Source: Hermatobates lingyangjiaoensis
Lineage: Eukaryota; Arthropoda; Insecta; Hemiptera; Hermatobatidae
DNA length: 64,000 nt
Direction of reading: 5' to 3'
Assembly (NCBI GenBank): GCA_026182355.1
Contig: JAPFBL010000358.1
Coordinates: 432,001 to 496,000, forward strand
The notes beneath the pieces were generated by a model that had not been told where the DNA came from, searched no databases, and saw only the letters and a list, made by a program, of their open reading frames with translations. The position numbers and the translations under genes were made by a program. This document shows, piece after piece, positions 49,601 to 60,409 of this stretch; position 1 is the first letter of the stretch; each line of letters opens with the position of its first letter.

Positions 49601-52600
49601 AGTGTTATCTATAGTACTGTAAGAATAGTTACCTATAACTGTACCGCTTCAATCATAATGACTAACCTATAACAGTGTTCTGTATAGTATGGGTTACTGA
49701 CTGTATCGCTCCAGTCATAATGACTAACCGATTCAGCAGTGTTTTATCGCACGGGTTACGTGCGAACCGGTATCGCTCCATCATAATGACGTAAACCCCT
49801 ATAGCAGTGTTTTACCTAGTAGGTTACTTACTGTATCGCCCATCATAATGACTAACCTACAGCAAGTTTTATAGTACGCGTGACTCACTGTAACTCGCTC
49901 CATCATAATGACTAACCTATAGCAGTGTTTATAGTACTGGGTTACTTACTATATAGCTCCATCATAATGACTAATTCTTATTGAACGGGGGGGGGGGGAG
50001 TGTTCTGTAGCAATGGAGTGACCTATAGCACTGATTCTATCATAAGACTACCTATGATAGTTTCTGTCAACCGCACATAGTAAAATTATTCTGTTATCTA
50101 TTCTGTGAAGCCATAGTTACCTATAACACCGTTCAATCATAACACTAACCTATAACAGTGTTCTGTAAGAATGACTTACCTCCAGTGATGGGATTCACCG
50201 GGATTCAGCCAGTTCGCACGGCTTCGTGCAGATACCGGTTGTTAAAATTACGTAAACCCCTATTCAGACCTGTTATTATATTAAGCCCACTATCATAACT
50301 AAACAATTTAGTGTTCGCGTGACTCACGTAACTATTGCATGTATGACAACATACAGTTTGCGCACGATACCGGTATAGCCTATATATAATTATTTGAATC
50401 CCAGGGGGGGGGGTTGGTTGGTAGGCTCCAGAATGATTATAGGCAGATTCACATATGACTAACTGATAGACTCTTCAACCGCACAATTAGTAAACAAGAT
50501 TCCACGTCCAGTGAAGCCATTGTTCCTTGAGTTTAGTTACACGCAATGGTTTGGAGCCAACGAATTCACAGTCTGTTGACCTAAGTAGAAATTTGGCTGG
50601 CAGATATGGAGTTATGATATTATTCAATGTTTTATATTAAGCCTATATATAACTAAACAATTTAGTTTCCGAACTCATAATATTTTAAGCACCGGTTCGC
50701 ACGAACCGGTTCTTTAAAAATTTGAATCCCACCACTGCTTACCTCCAGAATGTTCTATCTTAATGACTAACAATGACTCTAATACAAAGTGAACAATATT
50801 TACTTACTTCCTGAAAACGTAATGGTTTGGAGCCAACGACGTCACGTCTTTCCTCTAACTCTAAGGTTTGAATGACGTGTAAAAGAATAGCCATCTCCGA
50901 CTTGAAACAGCATTTAGCCGCTGCTTGATTGAACATCCTTGGCACTAGAAATCAGCAGGCTAAACACTAGGCAATATCTGACCTTCTAAACTACAGCTTG
51001 AAAACGTTATATTGGCTCTTTCCCTTCTGCCAACTTGCCAAATTGCAAAATATCTGTACCACTTTTTTATATTAGAAATAGGTAAAACAGTCATACCTAG
51101 TAAGATGATCATGGAGTTGGAGCGCTTTCGGACGTTGTCCATCTTTGATCGCAACAAAACAGGTTTTGTTGCGATCGAAGATGGACAACGTCCGAAAGCG
51201 CTCCAACTCCATCATCATCTTACAAGGTATGACGGTTTTACCTATTTCTAATATAAATCATACTAACCTTCAGTGGTATTAACAATATGCATGTATTTGT
51301 ACCACTGTTCAGTCTTAAAAATAGTCAACTCTGACGAGGGTAACATGCAGAGTCTGCCTTTCCCGTATGATTCTTTCGTGACTGAATGACTAAGGCGGTA
51401 ACCTGTTTGGATATTATTGCGCGCACCCTGCTTATTCAGTAATATCGCGAGTAATAACAGAACAGATTGATGCCTTTTAACGTGAAAGGTCTTTCACCGC
51501 ATCTCGGTGGCACTAAGCCCTAGCTGATGATAGAGGCAATGTCAACCTCCGAGATACTCCCGAGGTGGACCACGCGGAGGCGAGCTTCCACGACCCTACA
51601 TCACTTACAAAAAGGAAAAGAACAAACTATTGTCCTACATGGTAATAAACTAAAATAAGAACTGATAGCAGCACTTCCAGTCTTCACAGGTGATATTCCT
51701 GGTGTCTTTCGTAGTCTTCTTATTCCATAAATATATTTAAAAAACTCTTTACGTCTTGACGAGAGGGTATATGAATAAGCGCTAACCTGTTTTGATCGCT
51801 GTGCACCTTAGCTTTCCAGCCATTACACCAAAAGATCAAATCAGGCCGACGATTTAACGTGTTGCCCTTTTGTCACCTCCAAGTTTTGCCACCCAAAACT
51901 TGGGGTGTCCGAGGTGGACCTCGCGGAGGCGGGCACCACGATTCTACGTCGCGCATTAGACCAAACTTAAATTAACTAATTCACGCAATATGAATAAGCG
52001 CTAACCGTGAGCTTTGGAACAAAAAAAAAGTATTGAATTTACCTGGTTTTCCACTTGAGTTGCTAGATTACAGAGTACTCCAAGTCTCCAAATATAGAAG
52101 GTAATATCAGTTAAGGAATTGACTAGCAAATGAGTAACCGTATCTTCAGGAATATTATCTGACTTGAAAGCAGTGTAAATGACTTCATAGAAGCCTAAAG
52201 CCAGTTGAAATGATGATATCCAAATGCTGTGCACTAAGTCATAACTATATCTGAAACAAAACAGAATTGTACACGCTTTAATATATCATAAAATCTGCAT
52301 GGAAATGAAATAATGAATGGAAGTTCTAAAGCGTTCAAAGTACGGTCAAAGACTTTCATTTGAATTCTTTGTCATTAAGACACTAGAAAATACATTTACC
52401 TCGTTATCATTATTTCAATTATTATATTGAATTTTTTAGTAATTTTTAAGTACAAATTCTTTGTAGTTTTTGCTTTATTTATCACAATTAATTAATTAAC
52501 TAGATGTAGTTACCTATTCTGTATATATCTCATTAGTATATTTTTGATCTTTTCTTCAAAATATTACGCTGAGTTCTTGTAGTGTTTTCTTTGTGACTTA

Positions 52601-53749
52601 TATCATATATCTTCTTAATCTTCATCTTTTGCCCTACTTTTCACTTTGAAGCATGTTCTTCATCTCTGCTCACTCAGGGACTGGAAGCTTTAATCTTCTT
52701 CTTACCATGATTTTTAATGGAGTGGTAAGATATGTATATATCACAGGAGATATATATGCCAGTTTTTACTTTGTTTGCTCTCTGATGACATACATTGAAA
52801 GGCCTCAGAGCATTTATTTCTACTGTTTTCTTTTTCCATTGTGGTTTAAACTTTATATATATATTTTTTTGAGAGTTTCTCTAATGTTCTTAAAACAACG
52901 AAACGTATATATATATATATATATATAAAACTTTAAATGGTCCAACAGGACTACTAGTTCACACAGGAAAGAGAAAAACAAATAAAGACACACACAAAAG
53001 ACTCACAACGATATTTCGACAGTCGTCGTCATCGGGTAGAAGTAGTCCCTTTGAGTTAGCTTCTGCTACTCAAAGGGACTACTTCTGCCCGATGACGACG
53101 ACTGTCGAAATATCGTTGTGAGTCTTTTGTGTGTGTCTTTATTTGTTTTTCTCTTTCCTGTGTGAACTATATATATATATATATACTTCGAATAAAATGA
53201 AAGGTCCGTGTGGACAATAAACACTTTAACACATAGAAAAGAACACAGAAAGACACTACAGAACTCACTTCGATATTTCGACATCCGTCGTCATCGGGAA
53301 GAAGTGCGAAGTACTCGCGTTGAGAAGCAAACTACTACTGGCCTCCAGAGTAACTCGTGGAACCACCGCAATGCTGCTCCCCAGCGGAGGAGAGGAAAAA
53401 TAGAAATTCTTCCAATATTTATTTAGAAAACAAGATAAAAAATATATAAAATACGAAATAATAATAATAAAAAATAAATAATAATAATAAAATAATAATA
53501 ATAATAATAATAATAAAATAAAATAAAAAATAATTAACGGTACAGGTTGAGACCAGGAGGAGAACGAGCCCCAAGGAGGCATATGAATGCCTCTTCGGAA
53601 GCTCTAAGGGTGACATGGGGATCCTCAAACAAATCCCCGAGTCTAATCCCCATGTCACCCTTAGAGCTTCCGAAGAGGCATTCATATGCCTCCTTGGGGC
53701 TCGTTCTCCTCCTGGTCTCAACCTGTACCGTTAATTATTTTTTATTTTA

Positions 53750-53780
<31 letters not shown>

Positions 53781-55790
53781 TTATTATTATTATTTATTTT
53801 TTATTATTATTATTTCGTATTTTATATATTTTTTATCTTGTTTTCTAAATAAATATTGGAAGAATTTCTATTTTTCCTCTCCTCCGCTGGGGAGCAGCAT
53901 TGCGGTGGTTCCACGAGTTACTCTGGAGGCCAGTAGTAGTTTGCTTCTCAACGCGAGTACTTCGCACTTCTTCCCGATGACGACGGATGTCGAAATATCG
54001 AAGTGAGTTCTGTAGTGTCTTTCTGTGTTCTTTTCTATGTGTTAAAGTATATATATATATATATATTATACATATAAAACTTGATACAGGTATCAAACGA
54101 TCAATAGAATATAAGTATTTATCAAAAGTATTATATTTCAAAGTTCACGTAAAAGTTTCAAAAGAGATGTTTTGGTTTTATTTAAAATCATTTTCATACT
54201 TCTGTCATACATAACAAAACTAAAACGTTGACTGTGAAAGATTGATTTAAATCTGAAAAACTGACTGATTTCTGAGATATATAAATATACAAGCGGTCTT
54301 GGTCAGAGTGAAATCCCAACTGATTAGGTCAGTTGATAGAACAGAATAAAACTCCTACTAACATCGATATTATTTAGAACACTTCCCCATCTGACATATC
54401 CAAGCAGACTGACTCTACTGCGACATGGCAGACTGAAATCAACTTGCCCCTTCTTATTCTCTGTGCATCTCCTATCTTCTTATGTTGAAATGTTGTTAAA
54501 TATTTGATCGTAAGAAGTGTTTTGTTCTGTGTAATTTTTTGTTTTATATAATCCAGTTGCAAACCACCGTATTTTTTTTTTTACGTGCATAAGAACACAA
54601 AAATAAGATGAGAAAATAAACTTAAAATTCATACTACATTGGAATTGATTAATGAAATCTAATTGCACTAAAGACCTTGACTGACTCAGCACAAAAATGA
54701 TAAATCAACACCTGAGGGATTATAGAAATTTAACGTAGATAAGGAGATATTAGAATTGTCTTCATTACGATAACAATACAGGAAGTACTTTACTCGAACT
54801 GTAGATATGCGACAACTAACTGCGCAGTGAGTTCGCCATCACCCCGAAACACTAGATATGGATATAACTTTTTATTAAACCATTAATAATTATAACTTAT
54901 TCAGGAGTTAAAAATTTACGTATATATATATGCTATAATGCCAGATTAGATATTAAAAAAGACCAGCCAATCCCTGTTGCGTATCATTTTGGACACTTCT
55001 TATTGGTTGTGGGTGTTTTTTCGTTAGACACCTCAGCCTGAGGCGGCCAAGCAGACGGAGTGTGCGAAGGAGAAAGGTGTCTAACGAAAAAACACCCACA
55101 ACCAGTGTCCAAAATGATACGCAACAGGGATTGGGTTGTCTTTTTCAATATTATATATATATATATACACGATCTTTCAACCGTAACAGCGATCTTCGTC
55201 AGAGTCAAAAACCCAACTGAAAGATCTTAGTCTTCTTTTCCTATTTCATATTGTGGTTTGATCATTGATTGTTATTTCACGTGTTTATGTGAAATCTTTA
55301 TATATATATTGGTATAAGTTGGCAGCAGATTCTCATTTAAACATATTCGATTGAAATAAACGGCAACTTTCGCATTCACGACTTTAATACTCGTCCCTTC
55401 CAGTCTCCTGACTATTTCTCTTTAAGTGGAGGAAAGTTTCCAAAAAAGTTGTCCTAATGACAGATTTGAACATTAGAACATTGATTAACATGTCATTAGG
55501 ACAACTTTTGTGGAAACTTCCCTCCTATCAAAGAGAAATAGTCAGGAGACTAGAAAGGACGAGTTTTAAAGTCGTGAATGTGGAAGCTGCCGTTTATTTC
55601 AGTCAAATATATATATATATATATATTGTAAACAGGAAAACGATCCAAAAGGACAACAAACGTTTCACGATGAATCACAAACACAGAACTAAGGAACAAA
55701 CAGACGTACTGTCTCTAATTTTCGGTTGAACCGTCATCAGGAGAGTTGAGATAGGGACACCAAGCGCACTTGAGAAGCGACGGTTTTTAA

Positions 55791-55831
<41 letters not shown>

Positions 55832-58800
55832 AAAAGTTGGGAGCAGTCCTTCTTCAATACATGCTTTTAAAAACTGGATGTCTGTTTCCACTTGATTTAA
55901 TTTTGTCTTATATTTTTCCAAAATACGAAATTTTTTCTTCAACTCAGAACTCAACTTAAAAATTAATTCACCATAATTTCTTGTTTTATTATTGAACATG
56001 TTTCGGTGTACGTTCACCATCTTCAGCAAAACACACGATTAATTACAATTACCTTAACAAATGAATCTAATAGTTAAATTACCTAATAGTAATTTAACTA
56101 TTAGATTCATTTGTTAAGGTAATTGTAATTAATCGTGTGTTTTGCTGAAGATGGTGAACGTACACCGAAACATGTTCAATAATAAAACAAGAAATTATGG
56201 TGAATTAATTTTTAAGTTGAGTTCTGAGTTGAAGAAAAAATTTCGTATTTTGGAAAAATATAAGACAAAATTAAATCAAGTGGAAACAGACATCCAGTTT
56301 TTAAAAGCATATATATATATATAGTAGAATTTTCAAGAGAACAGAACAGAAGAGAAATCACTGAAACACCGAAACTCATTACAATGTATATATAAGTAAA
56401 TAATTAACAGTCTTACAAACCTAGCAAGTAGATCCATAAGGGAAGTATACAATGATGAATACTGAACAGTGAACTTAAAGGCATCAAATGCTAAGTCATT
56501 CTTGCTGCCTATGTGACTATCAGGGAAGATGTCCGTAAGCATGACAAGTTTCAGTTTTAATCTATATAATGACTTGGTGAATTGACATTCGCTGAAGAGC
56601 GAAGGACTAAACTTCAATAGAATGGCAATTTTCTTCAAGAAGATATATTGACCATAACCTGATCTGAAAGAAAGAGAAAACATAATAAAATATTATGTTA
56701 TACGGACTGGTCTTAAAGTAGATATGTAGTAAATAATAACATTGATATAGCTTCTTGACAACTTATTCATACAATTCGAACTCTGGTTTGTAATGATTTT
56801 GTACAAGCCGACGTTTCGCCAAAAATTCTTTTAGCATTTTCAAGGCTTTATTTCAAAGGAAAACTACTTAAGTTAGATGAATTTATCTAACATAAGTAGT
56901 TTTCCTTCAAAAAAAAAAAAGCTTGAAAATGCCAAACAATTTTTGACAAAACGTCGGCTTATAATTAGCAATTAATGCTTTGGACTAAATCCTCATTTTT
57001 TTTTTCGTCATAGGATGTGGAAAAATCTGTTCATCAGATCCCTTAGCAAGTCTTGCTTAGGGTATGTGGGGTTGGGGGACTAAATCCTCATTAACCCTGT
57101 TTGAATTATAAATAATAACTTTTATATATTTTAAAAAAACATTACATACTCCAATAAAAAATTGGAATATATTATAAAAAAATAAAGAAATTTTATTGAT
57201 GAATATTAAAAATATTAATTTATTAGTTCAAACAACTACCCACTATAGTTTACTACTTTGCTGCTGTAATCTGGCACACTGTTTTTAGCCGACTAGTTCT
57301 TGCAAGATTGTTTAATATTATTGGCTAAACTGCAAAAATGATTAATTTTATACTAGCTTTAATCAGTCTGAACGTTTTGCATCACTTGTGTCAGTTGAAT
57401 AATCTAGCGGGTTCAACTTGACAGTTTTTTCTTGGCACATCACAAAAAAACGAAATAACAGTTTACCTCCTCTAATCCATTCTATAAATTTCATTTTAAT
57501 TTATTATTTAAGTTAAACAACATTGAGAGTATTATAATAAAATTCTTGCTCCTAACTCTGATGTAATCATGGTAGCTTGAAAACTTCTCATTTTTTCAGA
57601 AATTTTCGTAAACAAGTTGTTTTATACAAAAACTAGACAACCCGTGACCCTTTGTGTTATTCAGAAATTATAACAGTAGGTATTGAAATTAATTCACTGA
57701 ACATGATTGACACGGATAATTTCAATTATTGTTTCTTGTTATTAAGGAAAAGTTTTTTTTAATTTAATATATGCGTAATATACCTAAACACTGGTAATAA
57801 ACTAACAGCATGGAGCCAGGATAGCTGGCTTTTGATATAGTTTTCATATTGTATTCTTTACATGATTCAAGATATATACACAGTAAGTATATTAAGTAAA
57901 ATAAAAATCATTTAAAAGTAAAAAAATTATTTATTTTATCATATAAATAAATAAAACATCAATTCAGGTTATATACACAATGAAATATATTTAAAACAAA
58001 CAAAACTTTTAAATTTAAATATTAAATTTATTTACCTAACATTGTTTATATTATTTAAATTTTAAATTAAATTTTTTTTTTGCATTTATTTTTAATACAA
58101 TTGTGCTAATGTCATCGGCGAGCACGCAAGCCAGTGGGCTACCCTGGCTCCATGCTGTTAGTTTATTACCGGTGTTTATATTACGCAAATATTCAATTAA
58201 AAAAAACTTTTCTTGTTACATTTAATCCATTTATATATTATATACTTAAATATATAATACATTTGCACTACTGTCATAGGCGAGCACGCAAGACACTTGC
58301 GTCCCTGGCTCCAATTTGGAAATATAGTGATAATTTTCTTTTATTTAACATTATTCAGGTAATAAATAATATATATTTAATTTCAAGTCTCTATCTCCAC
58401 GGGAAATGGGTGAACAAACAAACAAACTCAAGAACTTTGTAAATAGAGATTTCGAAAATTTTTTGGATTGCTTTAACAGGATGTGATGTTACTAATAAAG
58501 CAAACTGGTATCATTAATTATGTCTTGAACAGTTCTGTTTCGATGAATGTTTAGATCTTTTCTATGTAAAAGTAAAAAAATTGTGCAAGAAGTAGAAATT
58601 TGCGATAAATATCAAAATCAAGTAAAATGTAAAGATATGTTATTAGACAAAACAGCTTTGTTGCAAAAATATTATATAACTGTTTAATTGATTTTTAAAT
58701 GAGCATAAAGCGTACATTGATATTTTCATTTCAACTCACCTGATATAGTAAGCCACGAAATATCCTATTCCAAGAAAATAAGTAGCACACAAACATTCCA

Positions 58801-58921
58801 GATTATATTCCCAAAAGAAAGGCAATTCAATAGTGCTTTTAATGGAAGGTATATTTGGATTAGGCTGTACTGAGTCGTATCGAAAGGTAAACTTCCAAGC
58901 AATCCAACTGAAACAAATGGG

Positions 58922-58992
<71 letters not shown>

Positions 58993-59964
58993 TGTATAAT
59001 GTAATCGGGATTCGGTCAATTTTCCAGGATCAAAATCAAACTCTCAATGCCGACGTTTCGGTTTTATTTAAAACTTTTTTCATAGGCCTACAAACAAAGG
59101 ATGACAAGAAATCATATATAAACATCAACATATAACTAACATCAAAATGGAATATTACAGTTGTGAAAAAACAAAAATATATATACAAGTAGAAGTAATA
59201 GAAAAGCAATAAACATTTTTATGAACTTACAGAAGTCAGAATTTTTTAATTAGAAAAATGATGAAATTTACATTATATAAAATGAAGTAACAATAGATAG
59301 TTAGTGAACTAACATCTTAACTGGTCAAAAACTTGGACCAGACTAACTGATTACAATTACATGTAAACCGAAACACTGTTCACTCAAAGAACACAAAAAG
59401 GAACTAAGGAAATTAAATTTCACTAAAATCAACTTAACACTCCTGAATAAATAGTGTTCAAATTGGTAATGTCACTTCTATGATTAACTGAACTTAGATC
59501 TTTTTTAATATATAGCATTTCGAGGGTCTTTCTTCTTTGCTCATCTTGTTCTTTATCTACTATAATTGCTTCTTCAAAATCGAACATGTGACCTTCGTTT
59601 AAGGCATGGAATGCTAAAGCAGTGGCGTTACTTTTATTAGTTCTTATTGAATAAGAATGTTGATAAAGTCTTTCTTTTAAAAAACGACTTGTTTCTCCGT
59701 AATAACGCTTGTCGCAGTCTTTACATTTGATCGCATAAATGAGGTTACTTTGTAACTCCTTTGGTATTTTTTGTTTCAAATTTGAAAATAAAGACTTGAC
59801 TTTTCTTTTGTTATAAAATGCCAATGTAACTTCAGGTACATTTCGTTTGAAAACTTTTCTAATTGATTGTGATAAGCCCTCAACATACGGAAATTTGAAA
59901 TACTTTTTATTTAAAACTTCAAGTTCAGCATGATTTTGATTGGAATGTTCTGGTTCTGAATTTG

Positions 59965-60004
<40 letters not shown>

Positions 60005-60265
60005 AAATTTTGGTAGCAGTCCCTCCTGTAAACTACATTGTTAAAAATCTGACCATCTCTTGCTGAAACTTGCTTCTTATTAAGTTTTTCAAGTTTTCTA
60101 AATAGAGTTCTTGTCACTATATCTACAGTATACAATATTCTTTTTATATATACAGTATACAGTTACAATATGTCGACTATCGGAAGAATATTGTATACTG
60201 TAGATATAGTGACAAGAACTCTATTTAGAAAACTTGAAAAACTTAATAAGAAGCAAGTTTTAGCA

Positions 60266-60303
<38 letters not shown>

Positions 60304-60374
60304 CACTGATAAAACGAAATACGATCCAAACTGGACACAATACGAGTTCGGGGTATACAACACAAAACGAACTC

Positions 60375-60409
<35 letters not shown>

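Noticed and set aside
53265..54006. Mirrored ~100-codon ORFs on both strands
   Set aside because: They come from the palindrome and its ATA/TAA runs, with no protein-like composition outside them.
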